Assembly: GCF_000155975.1 (NCBI RefSeq)
Contig: NZ_GG730301.1
Span: forward strand, 64,049 to 128,048
Direction: 5' to 3'
Source: Citrobacter youngae ATCC 29220
Lineage (GTDB): Bacteria > Pseudomonadota > Gammaproteobacteria > Enterobacterales > Enterobacteriaceae
DNA: 64,000 nucleotides
The translations under genes were made by a program, and so were the position numbers. How positions within the stretch are numbered: the first letter of the stretch is position 1; the number at the start of each line of letters is the position of its first letter. Below, piece after piece: positions 21,436 through 31,286 of this stretch. The notes beneath the pieces are model-generated. The model worked only from the letters and a program-made list of their open reading frames with translations. It was not told where the DNA came from and made no database searches.

Positions 21436-21957
21436 TCAGGACCAGTGTTCGGCCATTTCCCCAAGAATTTGCTCGCACCAGTTTTGGATGCGTTCATCGC
21501 TGAGATCGTACTGGTTCGTTTCATCCAGCGCCAGACCAACAAACAGCTGTCCATCGGCAATGACGGGTTTATCGCTGGTAAATTCATAGCCTTCGGTTGG
21601 CCAGTAACCGACAAATTTTACGCCTTTGGTGAGCAGTTTATCGTGCAGCATACCCAGCGCATCCAGGAACCATTCGCCATATCCTAACTGATCGCCCATA
21701 CCGTAAAGCGCGACAATTTTGCCTTCCAGGTCGAGGTCGTCCAGTTGCTCCCAGACCGCTTCCCAATCTTCCTGAATTTCACCGAAATCCCAGGTTGGGA
21801 TGCCTAAAATGAGCACGTCATACTGCTCCATTAAGGTCGGGGAATCATCCTTGAGGTTGTGCAGTGTCACCAGTTCGGGACCCAGGATATCGCGGATTTT
21901 TTCTGCTGCCATTTCGGTGTAACAGGTACTGGAACCGTAAAAAAGACCCATGTTCAT
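21436..21957 (-). CDS. fldB: Flavodoxin 2
   Basis: A 173-residue long-chain flavodoxin that carries electrons through non-covalently bound FMN. The phosphate-binding loop [12 protein letters not shown] is N-terminal, and the aromatic FMN-stacking regions are [13 protein letters not shown] and [13 protein letters not shown]. coli FldB is SoxRS-induced. It is divergent from xerD with a 113-bp gap. Confidence 0.94.
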   Translation of the reverse strand: MNMGLFYGSSTCYTEMAAEKIRDILGPELVTLHNLKDDSPTLMEQYDVLILGIPTWDFGEIQEDWEAVWEQLDDLDLEGKIVALYGMGDQLGYGEWFLDALGMLHDKLLTKGVKFVGYWPTEGYEFTSDKPVIADGQLFVGLALDETNQYDLSDERIQNWCEQILGEMAEHWS

Positions 21958-22070
21958 GACGTAAACATCTCAATTCTGCTGTAGCGTTGCGGGTAGTGTA
22001 ACAGAATCGCCGCAATCCCGGCACAATGAGGCATAATGCATCAAAAATGAGAGTGGAATAAGGGGCGCGA

Positions 22071-22967
22071 GTGGAACAGGATCTGGCGCGCATCGAGCAG
22101 TTTCTTGATGCCCTGTGGCTGGAACGAAATCTGGCGGAAAACACATTAAGTGCGTATCGTCGCGATCTGAGCATGCTGGTCGAATGGCTGCATCATCGCG
22201 GCGTTTCGCTGGCGACGGCGCAGAGCGATGACCTGCAGGCATTGCTGGCCGAACGGATGGATGGGGGATATAAAGCCACCAGTTCCGCACGCTTGCTCAG
22301 CGCCACGCGGCGCTTTTTTCAGCATCTTTACCGCGAAAAATATCGCGAAGATGACCCCAGCGCTTCGCTTGCATCGCCTAAGCTTCCGCAGCGTCTGCCC
22401 AAAGATCTTAGCGAAGCGCAGGTAGAACGACTGTTGCAGGCGCCGCTGATTGAGCAACCGCTGGAGCTACGCGATAAAGCCATGCTGGAAGTATTGTATG
22501 CAACGGGTTTGCGCGTGTCTGAACTGGTGGGACTGACGATGAGTGACGTCAGCCTGCGCCAGGGCGTGGTACGAGTGATCGGTAAAGGTAACAAAGAGCG
22601 GCTGGTGCCGTTGGGTGAAGAGGCGGTGTACTGGCTGGAAACGTATCTGGAACATGGGCGTCCGTGGTTGCTCAACGGTGTATCGATTGATGTGCTGTTT
22701 CCCAGCCAGCGGGCACAACAGATGACCCGGCAGACCTTCTGGCACCGTATTAAACACTATGCTGTGTTGGCGGGAATCGACAGCGAAAAGCTGTCACCGC
22801 ACGTGCTGCGGCATGCGTTTGCCACGCATTTGCTCAATCATGGCGCTGACCTGCGCGTGGTGCAGATGCTTCTGGGGCATAGCGACCTCTCGACAACACA
22901 GATTTATACTCATGTCGCAACGGAGCGCTTGCGTCAACTACATCAACAGCATCACCCGCGAGCGTGA
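22071..22967 (+). CDS. xerD: Site-specific tyrosine recombinase XerD
   Basis: A 298-residue tyrosine recombinase that with XerC resolves chromosome dimers at dif under FtsK control. The catalytic residues are visible: Arg in ATGLRVSEL, Lys in GKGNKERLVP, His and Arg in HVLRHAFATHLL, His in LGHSDLSTTQIYTHV and the nucleophilic Tyr in the same motif. The N-terminal SAM-like domain begins ARIEQFLDALWLERNL. The start is GTG 22071 after an AAGGGGC ribosome site. It begins the xerD-dsbC-recJ run. Confidence 0.96.
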   Translation: MEQDLARIEQFLDALWLERNLAENTLSAYRRDLSMLVEWLHHRGVSLATAQSDDLQALLAERMDGGYKATSSARLLSATRRFFQHLYREKYREDDPSASLASPKLPQRLPKDLSEAQVERLLQAPLIEQPLELRDKAMLEVLYATGLRVSELVGLTMSDVSLRQGVVRVIGKGNKERLVPLGEEAVYWLETYLEHGRPWLLNGVSIDVLFPSQRAQQMTRQTFWHRIKHYAVLAGIDSEKLSPHVLRHAFATHLLNHGADLRVVQMLLGHSDLSTTQIYTHVATERLRQLHQQHHPRA

Positions 22968-22990
22968 GTGCTGACAGGATAGGATAGGTT

Positions 22991-23704
22991 ATGAAAAAAC
23001 GTTTTATGATGTTCACCCTGCTGGCGACGGCGTTTTCCGGCATGGTACATGCAGACGATGCGGCGATTCGCCAGTCATTAGCGAAGCTGGGCGTGCAGAG
23101 TACCGAGATTCAGCCCGCTCCGGTGACGGGCATGAAAACCGTACTGACCAATAGCGGCGTGCTGTACGTTACCGAAGACGGTAAACATATTATTCAGGGA
23201 CCGATGTACGACGTGAGCGGCGCAAGCCCGGTGAACGTCACCAACCAGCTGCTGATGAAGCATTTGAACGCGCTGGAAAACGAGATGATTGTCTACAAAG
23301 CGCCGCAGGAAAAACACGTCATTACCGTTTTCACCGACATCACCTGTGGCTACTGCCACAAGCTGCATGAAGAGATGAAAGACTATAATGCGTTGGGGAT
23401 CACCGTTCGTTATCTGGCCTTCCCACGTCAGGGTCTGGAAAGCCAGGCCGAGCAGGACATGAAGTCAATCTGGTGCGCGAAGGATAAAAACAAAGCCTTT
23501 GACGACGCGATGGCGGGTAAGGGCGTGAAAGCGGCGACCTGTGATGTGGACATCGCTAACCACTACGCGCTGGGCGTGCAGTTTGGCGTTAGCGGTACGC
23601 CAGCGATTGTGCTGAGCAACGGCTATGTCGTGCCTGGCTATCAGGGCCCGAAAGAGATGAAAGAGTTCCTCGACGCACATGCAAAACAAACCAGCGGTAA
23701 ATAA
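22991..23704 (+). CDS. dsbC: Thiol:disulfide interchange protein DsbC
   Basis: A 237-residue periplasmic disulfide isomerase kept reduced by DsbD. A signal peptide (MKKRFMMFTLLATAFSGMVHA) precedes the dimerisation domain. The active site CGYC is at residues 119-122 in a thioredoxin-fold domain, and the cis-proline region is GVSGTPAIVL. It lies 23 bases after xerD and 5 bases before recJ. Confidence 0.96.
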   Translation: MKKRFMMFTLLATAFSGMVHADDAAIRQSLAKLGVQSTEIQPAPVTGMKTVLTNSGVLYVTEDGKHIIQGPMYDVSGASPVNVTNQLLMKHLNALENEMIVYKAPQEKHVITVFTDITCGYCHKLHEEMKDYNALGITVRYLAFPRQGLESQAEQDMKSIWCAKDKNKAFDDAMAGKGVKAATCDVDIANHYALGVQFGVSGTPAIVLSNGYVVPGYQGPKEMKEFLDAHAKQTSGK

Positions 23705-23709
23705 TTCGC

Positions 23710-25443
23710 GTGAAACAAAAGATACAACTTCGTCGGCGTGAAGCCGACGAGACAACAGAGCTGCCTGGCGACCTGCCGCCATTGCTGCGTCGTTTATACG
23801 CCAGCCGCGGCGTGAGAACGGCTAACGATCTGGAGCGAGGCCTGAAAGGGATGCTGCACTGGCAGACGCTGACGGGTGTGGAAAAAGCGGTTGAGATGCT
23901 GCATGACGCGTTTGAGAAAAACCTGCGCATCATGGTGGTCGGCGATTTTGATGCGGATGGCGCGACCAGCACCGCATTAAGCGTCCTTTCGCTGCGGGCG
24001 ATGGGCTGTAATACCGTGGAATATCTGGTTCCCAATCGTTTTGAGGACGGCTACGGCTTAAGTCCTGAAGTGGTCGATCAGGTCCATGCACGCGGCGCAC
24101 AAATGATCATGACGGTGGATAATGGGATCTCCTCCCACGCCGGGGTTGATCATGCGCATGCGCTGGGTATCTGCGTTCTGGTTACCGATCACCATCTGCC
24201 GGGGGAAATACTGCCCAATGCCGACGCCATTGTGAACCCAAACCTTGCGGACTGTCCTTTCCCGTCGAAATCGCTGGCGGGAGTGGGCGTGGCATTCTAC
24301 CTGATGCTGGTGCTGTGTAATCACCTGAAGAGTAAGGGCTGGTTTGACGCGCGTGGTATCGCGGTACCGAAGATTGTGGAATATCTCGATCTGGTCGCGC
24401 TGGGGACCGTGGCAGACGTTGTTCCGCTGGATGCTAACAACCGCATCCTGACCTGGCAGGGCTTGTCCCGTATTCGTGCGGGCGTCTGCCGTCCGGGTAT
24501 CAAGGCGCTTCTGGAAATCGCCAACCGCGAACCGGCTAAGCTGGTGGCAAGCGATTTAGGTTTTGCGCTGGGCCCACGGCTGAATGCCGCCGGTCGTCTG
24601 GATGATATGTCCGTCGGCGTGGCGCTGTTGCTGTGCGACAACATCGGTGAAGCGCGCGTGTTGGCCAATGAGCTGGACGCGCTCAACCAGACCCGTAAAG
24701 AGATTGAGCAGGGGATGCAGGCCGAGGCGCTGACCCTCTGCGAAAAGCTGGAGCGCAGCAGCGATACGCTGCCGGGCGGTCTGGCGATGTACCACCCCGA
24801 GTGGCATCAGGGGGTGGTCGGCATTCTGGCATCGCGAATTAAAGAGCGTTTTCATCGTCCGGTGATTGCGTTTGCTCCTGCCGGCGACGGTACGCTCAAA
24901 GGTTCCGGGCGTTCAATTCAGGGGCTGCACATGCGCGATGCGCTGGAGCGTCTGGACACTCTTCATCCCGGCATGATCCTCAAGTTTGGCGGTCACGCCA
25001 TGGCGGCGGGGTTGTCGCTGGAAGAGGCGCAGTTTGAGCGTTTCCAGCAGCGTTTCGGCGAACTGGTAACCGAGTGGCTGGATCCCGCGTTGCTGCAGGG
25101 CGAAGTGGTGTCAGACGGGCCGCTAAGCGCGGCGGAGATGACCATGGAGGTCGCGCAAATGCTGCGTGATGCCGGGCCGTGGGGACAAATGTTCCCGGAA
25201 CCGCTGTTTGACGGGCACTTCCGTCTGCTCCAGCAGCGGCTGGTGGGTGAACGTCATCTGAAAGTCATGGTGGAGCCCGTCGGCGGTGGACCGCTGCTGG
25301 ACGGTATTGCGTTCAATGTTGATACCAGCTGCTGGCCGGACAACGGCGTACGCGAAGTTCAGCTTGCCTATAAGCTGGATATTAACGAATTTCGCGGCAA
25401 CCGCTCGCTGCAAATTATTATCGATAATATCTGGCCAGTCTGA
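23710..25443 (+). CDS. recJ: Single-stranded-DNA-specific exonuclease RecJ
   Basis: A 577-residue 5'-3' exonuclease of the DHH superfamily acting in recombination and mismatch repair. Motifs are VGDFDADGATST, TVDNGISS and VTDHHLPGE (DHH), then GGHAMAAGLSL of the DHHA1 domain and an OB-type C-terminal region. The start is GTG 23710, five bases after the dsbC stop. Confidence 0.96.
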   Translation: MKQKIQLRRREADETTELPGDLPPLLRRLYASRGVRTANDLERGLKGMLHWQTLTGVEKAVEMLHDAFEKNLRIMVVGDFDADGATSTALSVLSLRAMGCNTVEYLVPNRFEDGYGLSPEVVDQVHARGAQMIMTVDNGISSHAGVDHAHALGICVLVTDHHLPGEILPNADAIVNPNLADCPFPSKSLAGVGVAFYLMLVLCNHLKSKGWFDARGIAVPKIVEYLDLVALGTVADVVPLDANNRILTWQGLSRIRAGVCRPGIKALLEIANREPAKLVASDLGFALGPRLNAAGRLDDMSVGVALLLCDNIGEARVLANELDALNQTRKEIEQGMQAEALTLCEKLERSSDTLPGGLAMYHPEWHQGVVGILASRIKERFHRPVIAFAPAGDGTLKGSGRSIQGLHMRDALERLDTLHPGMILKFGGHAMAAGLSLEEAQFERFQQRFGELVTEWLDPALLQGEVVSDGPLSAAEMTMEVAQMLRDAGPWGQMFPEPLFDGHFRLLQQRLVGERHLKVMVEPVGGGPLLDGIAFNVDTSCWPDNGVREVQLAYKLDINEFRGNRSLQIIIDNIWPV

Positions 25444-25534
25444 CGAATTTAGTGTGTATAAAATTGAGCCGGGATCCGGTACAATCCCGCTCTTATAACC
25501 GCATTTTGACTAGTCCAATAAAAGAAATCAGACA

Positions 25535-26633
25535 ATGTTTGAAATTAATCCGGTAAATAACCGCATTCAGGACCTCACGGAACGCTCTGACGTTCTTAGG
25601 GGGTATCTTTGACTATGATGCCAAGAAAGAGCGTCTGGAAGAAGTAAACGCCGAGCTGGAACAGCCGGACGTCTGGAACGAACCCGAACGCGCGCAGGCG
25701 CTGGGGAAAGAGCGTTCCTCCCTTGAGGCCATCGTAGATACCCTCGACCAAATGAGCCAGGGCCTGGAAGATGTCTCCGGCCTGCTGGAGCTGGCTGTAG
25801 AAGCCGACGACGAAGAAACCTTTAACGAAGCCGTAGCAGAACTCGACACCCTGGAAGATAAACTGGCGCAGCTGGAATTCCGTCGTATGTTCTCCGGTGA
25901 ATATGACAGCGCAGATTGCTATCTCGATATCCAGGCTGGCTCCGGCGGTACCGAAGCGCAGGACTGGGCAAGCATGCTGATGCGTATGTATCTGCGTTGG
26001 GCTGAAGCGCGCGGCTTTAAGACCGAAATTATTGAAGAGTCTGAAGGTGAAGTGGCGGGTATTAAATCCGTGACCATCAGAATCGCTGGCGAATACGCTT
26101 ACGGCTGGCTGCGTACCGAAACCGGCGTACACCGCCTGGTTCGTAAGAGTCCGTTCGACTCCGGCGGTCGCCGCCATACGTCATTCAGCTCCGCGTTTGT
26201 CTACCCGGAAGTTGACGATGATATCGATATCGACATCAACCCGGCGGATCTGCGCATTGACGTTTACCGCGCCTCTGGTGCGGGCGGTCAGCACGTTAAC
26301 CGTACGGAGTCTGCGGTGCGTATCACCCACATCCCGACCGGGATTGTGACGCAGTGTCAGAACGACCGTTCCCAGCACAAGAACAAAGACCAGGCCATGA
26401 AGCAGATGAAAGCGAAGCTTTATGAACTGGAAATGCAGAAGAAGAATGCCGAGAAACAGGCGATGGAAGACAACAAGTCCGATATCGGCTGGGGTAGCCA
26501 GATTCGTTCTTATGTCCTTGATGACTCCCGCATCAAAGATCTGCGTACCGGGGTTGAAACCCGCAACACGCAGGCGGTGCTGGATGGCAGCCTGGACCAA
26601 TTTATCGAAGCAAGTTTGAAAGCAGGGTTATGA
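25535..26633 (+). CDS. prfB: Peptide chain release factor 2, with programmed +1 frameshift
   Basis: RF2 reads UGA and UAA stops and releases the peptide. Translation begins at ATG 25535; codon 26 is an in-frame TGA (25610-25612), and the rest is read in the +1 frame from GAC 25611, giving 365 residues. The stop-recognition motif SPF lies in [13 protein letters not shown] and the hydrolysis motif GGQ at residues 250-252 ([15 protein letters not shown]). The gene is not a pseudogene: low RF2 favours frameshifting and so autoregulates its synthesis. It is followed after 9 bases by lysS, as in E. coli. Confidence 0.96.
25598..25612 (+). promoter_or_regulatory. prfB frameshift signal
   Basis: AGGGGG, a Shine-Dalgarno-like stimulator, lies three bases before the slippery CUU followed by UGA and C, the classical RF2 programmed +1 frameshift site. 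Confidence 0.95.
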
Positions 26634-26642
26634 GGAACCAAC

Positions 26643-28160
26643 ATGTCTGAACAACACGTACAGGGCGCTGACGCGGTAGCCGACCTTAACAATGAACTGA
26701 AAACGCGCCGTGAGAAGCTGGCGAGCCTGCGTGAGCAGGGGATCCCGTTCCCGAACGATTTCCGTCGCGATCATACCTCAGACCAACTGCATGCTGACTT
26801 CGACGCGAAAGAAAACGAAGAGCTGGAAGCGCTGAACATCGAGGTGTCCGTTGCTGGCCGCATGATGACCCGCCGTATTATGGGTAAAGCCTCATTCGTT
26901 ACGCTGCAGGATGTGGGCGGCCGTATTCAGCTGTACGTTGCGCGTGACGATCTGCCGGAAGGCGTTTACAACGAGCAGTTCAAAAAATGGGATCTGGGCG
27001 ATATTCTCGGCGCGAAAGGTAAGTTGTTCAAGACCAAGACCGGTGAGCTGTCCATCCATTGCACCGAGCTGCGTCTGCTGACGAAAGCGCTGCGCCCGCT
27101 ACCGGATAAATTCCACGGTCTGCAGGATCAGGAAGCTCGCTACCGTCAGCGCTATCTGGATCTCATCTCTAACGATGAATCCCGCAATACCTTTAAAGTG
27201 CGCTCACAGATTATGGCTGGCATCCGTCAGTTCATGGTGGGTCGCGGCTTTATGGAAGTCGAAACCCCGATGATGCAGGTGATCCCTGGCGGCGCGGCGG
27301 CGCGTCCGTTCATCACCCATCATAACGCGCTGGATCTGGACATGTACCTGCGTATCGCGCCGGAACTGTACCTCAAGCGTCTGGTGGTTGGCGGCTTTGA
27401 ACGCGTGTTCGAAATTAACCGTAACTTCCGTAACGAAGGCATCTCCGTGCGTCATAACCCAGAGTTCACCATGATGGAACTCTACATGGCGTATGCGGAC
27501 TACAAAGATCTGATCGAACTGACCGAATCACTGTTCCGTACGCTGGCGCAGAACGTTCTGGGCACCACTGAAGTGCCTTACGGCGAAGAAGTTTTCGACT
27601 TTGGTAAGCCGTTCGAAAAACTGACCATGCGCGAAGCGATTCAGAAATATCGCCCGGAAACCAATATGGCGGATCTGGATAACTTCGACTCTGCAAAAGC
27701 GATCGCTGAATCTATCGGCATCAAGGTTGAGAAGAGCTGGGGTCTGGGCCGTATCGTGACCGAGATCTTCGAAGAAGTCGCGGAAGCGCACCTGATTCAG
27801 CCGACCTTCATTACCGAGTACCCGGCAGAGGTTTCTCCGCTGGCGCGCCGTAATGACGTTAACCCGGAAATCACCGATCGCTTCGAATTCTTCATCGGCG
27901 GGCGTGAAATCGGTAACGGTTTCAGCGAGCTGAACGATGCAGAAGATCAGGCGCAGCGTTTCCAGGATCAGGTTAACGCCAAAGATGCGGGCGATGACGA
28001 AGCGATGTTCTATGACGAAGACTACGTTACCGCTCTGGAACACGGTCTGCCGCCGACTGCGGGTCTGGGTATTGGTATCGACCGTATGGTTATGCTGTTC
28101 ACTAACAGCCACACCATCCGCGACGTGATCCTGTTCCCGGCGATGCGCCCGGTTAAGTAA
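26643..28160 (+). CDS. lysS: Lysyl-tRNA synthetase (class II)
   Basis: A 505-residue class IIb synthetase that charges tRNA-Lys. The N-terminal OB-fold anticodon-binding domain spans about residues 60-150 ([21 protein letters not shown]). Class II motif 2 is [24 protein letters not shown] and motif 3 is [16 protein letters not shown]. Only nine bases separate it from prfB. REP units follow. Confidence 0.96.
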   Translation: MSEQHVQGADAVADLNNELKTRREKLASLREQGIPFPNDFRRDHTSDQLHADFDAKENEELEALNIEVSVAGRMMTRRIMGKASFVTLQDVGGRIQLYVARDDLPEGVYNEQFKKWDLGDILGAKGKLFKTKTGELSIHCTELRLLTKALRPLPDKFHGLQDQEARYRQRYLDLISNDESRNTFKVRSQIMAGIRQFMVGRGFMEVETPMMQVIPGGAAARPFITHHNALDLDMYLRIAPELYLKRLVVGGFERVFEINRNFRNEGISVRHNPEFTMMELYMAYADYKDLIELTESLFRTLAQNVLGTTEVPYGEEVFDFGKPFEKLTMREAIQKYRPETNMADLDNFDSAKAIAESIGIKVEKSWGLGRIVTEIFEEVAEAHLIQPTFITEYPAEVSPLARRNDVNPEITDRFEFFIGGREIGNGFSELNDAEDQAQRFQDQVNAKDAGDDEAMFYDEDYVTALEHGLPPTAGLGIGIDRMVMLFTNSHTIRDVILFPAMRPVK

Positions 28161-28170
28161 GATGTGAAAT

Positions 28171-28243
28171 GCCGGATGGCGGCTTCGCCTTATCCGGCCT
28201 ACGGTACGTTATGTAGGCCTGATGAGCGTAGCGCCATCAGGCA
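28171..28243. repeat. REP/BIME element
   Basis: Two REP units, GCCGGATGGCGGCTTCGCC...TATCCGGCCTAC and TAGGCCTGATGAGCGTAGCGCCATCAGGC, between the convergent lysS and idi. It overlaps the last codons of idi. Confidence 0.85.
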
Positions 28244-28791
28244 ATAATTTGTTGGCAATAATTTCGCAACGTTGCACGCGCTTCCTCGTGTGAAGCCTGC
28301 ATTACCATCCACGGGCTAAACGCCCACGGCGTTGCATCAATCCCGCATAAAACACCCTCAAGATTGCTCCACTGGTAATCCATCACTTCATCCGCATTTG
28401 GCTGTAGTTGGCTGACAAGCTGCGCGGCATAGACCGGACAAACTTCGTTCTCCACAATTCCATTGGGATCCGTAGCGCAATAACGGAAATCCGCATATAC
28501 AGAGGCGGGCGCGGTAATGTCGGCACCCAGTTCAAAACGGGCGCGGCGGATAACGGCGTCTTCGGCTGTCTCCCCCGACTGCGGATGGCCGCAGACAGAG
28601 TTTGTCCAGACGCCAGGCCAGGCTTTTTTGTGCAGCGAACGGCGCGTCACCAGCAGTTGCCCCTGGTCGTTAAATATCCAGCACGAGAAAGCGGAGTGCA
28701 AGGGGGTTGCGGCAGTATGCGCCGCATACTTTTCCAGTATTCCGCAGGGCTGGCCCTGCTCATTCAACAAAATGACATGTTCCTGTCGCAT
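28237..28791 (-). CDS. idi: Isopentenyl-diphosphate delta-isomerase (type 1)
   Basis: A Nudix-fold enzyme converting isopentenyl to dimethylallyl diphosphate. The start was set at ATG 28791 ([17 protein letters not shown], 184 residues) because a GGTGG ribosome site precedes it and relatives begin there; two in-frame ATGs upstream are less likely. Metal-binding histidines are in EKYAAH and PLHSAF, catalytic Cys in NSVCGHP, glutamates in VENEVCP. The C-terminus runs into the REP element. Confidence 0.92.
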   Translation of the reverse strand: MRQEHVILLNEQGQPCGILEKYAAHTAATPLHSAFSCWIFNDQGQLLVTRRSLHKKAWPGVWTNSVCGHPQSGETAEDAVIRRARFELGADITAPASVYADFRYCATDPNGIVENEVCPVYAAQLVSQLQPNADEVMDYQWSNLEGVLCGIDATPWAFSPWMVMQASHEEARATLRNYCQQIIA

Positions 28792-28957
28792 AGCGTCCAC
28801 CATCAAACTTAAGCACTCATATTATATGCTTAATTAAGTCAGATTAATTAACCGAGGGTGTGACATACAACAGTGGACGCTTCGTTGTGCGATATGATTT
28901 GGCATCCGGTTTCTGGCTGCTATGATAAAGCGTCTGAAAATGTTGCGAGGAATTGTT

Positions 28958-29713
28958 TTGAGTGCAGGACGCCTGAAGAAAAATGGCCTGATTATCACGA
29001 TGCTGCTGGGTGCTGGCCTGCTGTTAGCAGGGTGTTCCGGGAGCAAATCGTCTGACGCAGGAAGTTATTCCGGCTCCGTGTATACCGTGAAGCGGGGGGA
29101 TACGCTATACCGTATTTCGCGCGCCACCGGAACCAGCGTGAAAGAGATCGCTCGTCTGAACAACATTTCCCCACCCTATACCATTGAAGTGGGGCAAAAG
29201 CTGAAGGTCAGCGGCGGCGCGAAATCTTCTTCCTCTGGTAAAACAAGCTCGAAATCCTCTACCAAAACGGCTGCCGTCAGACCGTCTTCTTCAGTGCCGC
29301 AGTCATCCTGGCCGCCAGTGGGACAGCGTTGCTGGCAGTGGCCTGCCAGCGGTAAGGTGATCCTGCCTTATTCAACGGCGGACGGCGGTAACAAGGGTAT
29401 TGATATCTCCGCTGCGCGCGGTACGCCGATTTATGCGGCCGGAGCCGGGAAGGTGGTCTATGTCGGCAATCAGCTGCGGGGCTATGGTAACCTCATCATG
29501 ATTAAGCACAGTGAGGACTACATCACTGCCTATGCGCATAATGACACCATGCTGGTGAACAACGGGCAAAACGTGAAGGCCGGGCAGAAGATCGCCACGA
29601 TGGGCAGTACGGATGCGACGACGGTGCGTCTGCATTTCCAGATCCGTTATCGTGCGACGGCTATCGATCCGCTGCGTTATTTACCGCCGCAGGGCAGTAA
29701 GCCAAAGTGCTGA
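28958..29713 (+). CDS. ygeR: LysM/M23-like lipoprotein, amidase activator (YgeR/ActS)
   Basis: An outer-membrane lipoprotein with lipobox LLLAGC, a LysM domain (YTVKRGDTLYRISRATGTSVKEIARLN), a Ser/Lys/Thr-rich linker and a C-terminal peptidase-M23-like (LytM) domain. Zinc ligands are degenerate: the first motif reads GNKGIDI without histidine and the last LHFQIR instead of HxH, so it is not an active peptidase. E. coli YgeR (ActS) activates the amidase AmiC. TTG 28958 (251 residues) was chosen because GAGG lies at good spacing and relatives have this length; ATG 28940 or 28922 are alternatives. Confidence 0.88.
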   Translation: MSAGRLKKNGLIITMLLGAGLLLAGCSGSKSSDAGSYSGSVYTVKRGDTLYRISRATGTSVKEIARLNNISPPYTIEVGQKLKVSGGAKSSSSGKTSSKSSTKTAAVRPSSSVPQSSWPPVGQRCWQWPASGKVILPYSTADGGNKGIDISAARGTPIYAAGAGKVVYVGNQLRGYGNLIMIKHSEDYITAYAHNDTMLVNNGQNVKAGQKIATMGSTDATTVRLHFQIRYRATAIDPLRYLPPQGSKPKC

Positions 29714-29747
29714 CGGTGAATTAATCGCCAGTCAGTCAGTTAGTCCC

Positions 29748-29775
29748 TTGCCAAGAAGAGCGTAAGGTTTATAAT
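29748..29775 (+). promoter_or_regulatory. Promoter of tRNA-Gly
   Basis: -35 TTGCCA (29748-29753) and -10 TATAAT (29770-29775) with 16-bp spacing, followed by pyrimidine-rich DNA and then the tRNA at 29793. Confidence 0.8.
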
Positions 29776-29792
29776 CCCTTACGCACTTCAAT

Positions 29793-29866
29793 GCGGGCGT
29801 AGTTCAATGGTAGAACGAGAGCTTCCCAAGCTCTATACGAGGGTTCGATTCCCTTCGCCCGCTCCA
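29793..29866 (+). tRNA. glyU: tRNA-Gly, anticodon CCC
   Basis: A 74-nt tRNA with acceptor stem GCGGGCG / CGCCCGC, discriminator T and encoded CCA. The anticodon loop is TTCCCAA between AGAGC and GCTCT, giving anticodon CCC at 29825-29827. The T loop is GGTTCGATTC. It stands alone after ygeR as in E. coli; accessory genes follow it immediately, as is common at tRNA integration sites. Confidence 0.97.
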
Positions 29867-29905
29867 ATTTCAAATCTCCTGCAGTTAATCCTTCTCTTTT
29901 TATAG

Positions 29906-30538
29906 TTATTTCCTTAGAAGATACTCTCTGTGTTCTGCAATTTTTTCCGCCAGCATATCCACGCTATTGTCATTAGCGATATCCATCAGTGGTACTGAAA
30001 AACCAATCCCGCGGATTTGATTATTGTCAGAAAGGTGTACTTGTGAATTGGTATCAGGATAGCCATCGTAACTGTCCCACATTTCTTCTGGTGATGAGTA
30101 CGCTGCGTCATCATTCATCACAGAAAAAAGATAAATATTCAGATAACTTTTGGCTTTTTCAACCGGAGTTTTCAGCTTGGTTGCCAGTGGCTCTTCATCT
30201 TCCGGGTACTGCAACAACACGCGTTGGTGATACTCCAGTTCACTGTCTGTAACCAGTTTGAAGTCGAGAACATAATCCGTCGTCGCCATCGGTGCAGAAG
30301 GCTGCTCTTGTTTACTGAAAACGAATGACACATCTATCATCGGTAGGTAGTTCCATTTCCAATATTCCAGCGGATTAACTCTGCGACGGGGAGGTAAGTT
30401 GAAACTCCATGTATCCCATAGCAGAAAGGAGGTTCCCATTTTCTGCGCAACTTCATTAATCATTGGTAAAATTTGTTGGTAATACGCCCCGCAGATGCGG
30501 TGAGCCTGACGGACCTGGGCAAAGGGATCGTGTGTCAT
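29906..30538 (-). CDS. Uncharacterised protein paired with a nuclease-like gene
   Basis: I do not recognise this 210-residue protein. It has no signal peptide or membrane segment. Visible stretches are an N-terminal helical region (QVRQAHRICGAYYQQILPMINEVAQKM), an aromatic-rich part (FLLWDTWSFNLPP and YWKWNYLPMIDVSFVF) and an acidic middle (LLQYPEDEEPLATKLKTPVEKAKSY). It starts two bases after the stop of the PD-(D/E)XK-like gene, with AAGGA as ribosome site inside that gene's end, so the pair is translationally coupled and likely works together. A partner or regulator of the nuclease is only an inference. Confidence 0.75.
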   Translation of the reverse strand: MTHDPFAQVRQAHRICGAYYQQILPMINEVAQKMGTSFLLWDTWSFNLPPRRRVNPLEYWKWNYLPMIDVSFVFSKQEQPSAPMATTDYVLDFKLVTDSELEYHQRVLLQYPEDEEPLATKLKTPVEKAKSYLNIYLFSVMNDDAAYSSPEEMWDSYDGYPDTNSQVHLSDNNQIRGIGFSVPLMDIANDNSVDMLAEKIAEHREYLLRK

Positions 30539-30540
30539 TA

Positions 30541-31260
30541 TTATTCCTTAATAAATGAGAAATCATGGGATAGGGGATTGTCTGCCAGAAATTGATTAAA
30601 TCCCTGCCAGGGAAGCAGGGGCGCCCGGATGCCGTACAGCGCAAGGGCTTTCAGGCAATCAGCAACAATGCGTTTATCCTGCGAAGCTTCCCATTCTGAA
30701 TATTGGAAAATCTCTCTGAGCTTACGCCATTCCATGCCATGAAACTTGACGTGAGGAAACTCTGCGGTTAATTCATCAAACCAGCTGTATGCCGCAGAGG
30801 GTAAATTGCCCAGTGCCAAGAAATGAACAATAGATTTGGCATCGCGATCTTGTGAATAGGTATAGAGCTCTTTTCGCCATTGCTGCTGGTATTGCATACC
30901 GCCAGCAGGTGGCTTGGCCTCGATAATTAGCGCCGCATGCTCGAAAGTGATTACTACATCGGGTTCAGCAAATCGTTCCTTCCCAGAAAGATAAGGCTTC
31001 ATTTTTTCATCAATAGAATCAGGAAAAGCAAATTTGGGCCAGAAGGAGATGGATTCAAATGCCCCCCAACTTTCCTCGGTTTTTCCTAACAATTTAGAAA
31101 ATAGGTTATCCATTGCGGCTGGTGATAAGTAGTTAATGCGGCTCCAGATTGCTGCTGTGAGCAAATCTTCATAAGATTGAAAAACAGCGCGCCAGCTTTG
31201 TTGCATTTCTTCATTGAGCGTTATCCTGCCCGCTTTTCCTTCAAGAATGGCATTTAACAT
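30541..31260 (-). CDS. PD-(D/E)XK-like nuclease-family protein
   Basis: A 239-residue protein with the pattern of the restriction-endonuclease fold: Glu32 in EDLLTAAIWSR, Pro100-Asp101 in AEPDVVITFEH, and Glu-Ala-Lys at 114-116 in ALIIEAKPPAGG, with a QQWRKELYTYS helix after it. The catalytic triad is therefore intact to the eye. The start was set at ATG 31260, preceded by AAGGA at eight bases; a longer TTG start would overlap the upstream acetyltransferase gene. It is followed two bases later by an unknown gene. Function unknown; a defence or DNA-processing role is an inference. Confidence 0.75.
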   Translation of the reverse strand: MLNAILEGKAGRITLNEEMQQSWRAVFQSYEDLLTAAIWSRINYLSPAAMDNLFSKLLGKTEESWGAFESISFWPKFAFPDSIDEKMKPYLSGKERFAEPDVVITFEHAALIIEAKPPAGGMQYQQQWRKELYTYSQDRDAKSIVHFLALGNLPSAAYSWFDELTAEFPHVKFHGMEWRKLREIFQYSEWEASQDKRIVADCLKALALYGIRAPLLPWQGFNQFLADNPLSHDFSFIKE

Positions 31261-31286
31261 TCCGTATTCCTTACTCTTGATTATCC

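Noticed and set aside
25535..25612. In-frame TGA at codon 26 of prfB, which could be taken as a pseudogene.
   Set aside because: The AGGGGG stimulator and CUU-UGA-C context are the known programmed frameshift signal, and the downstream +1 frame is complete.
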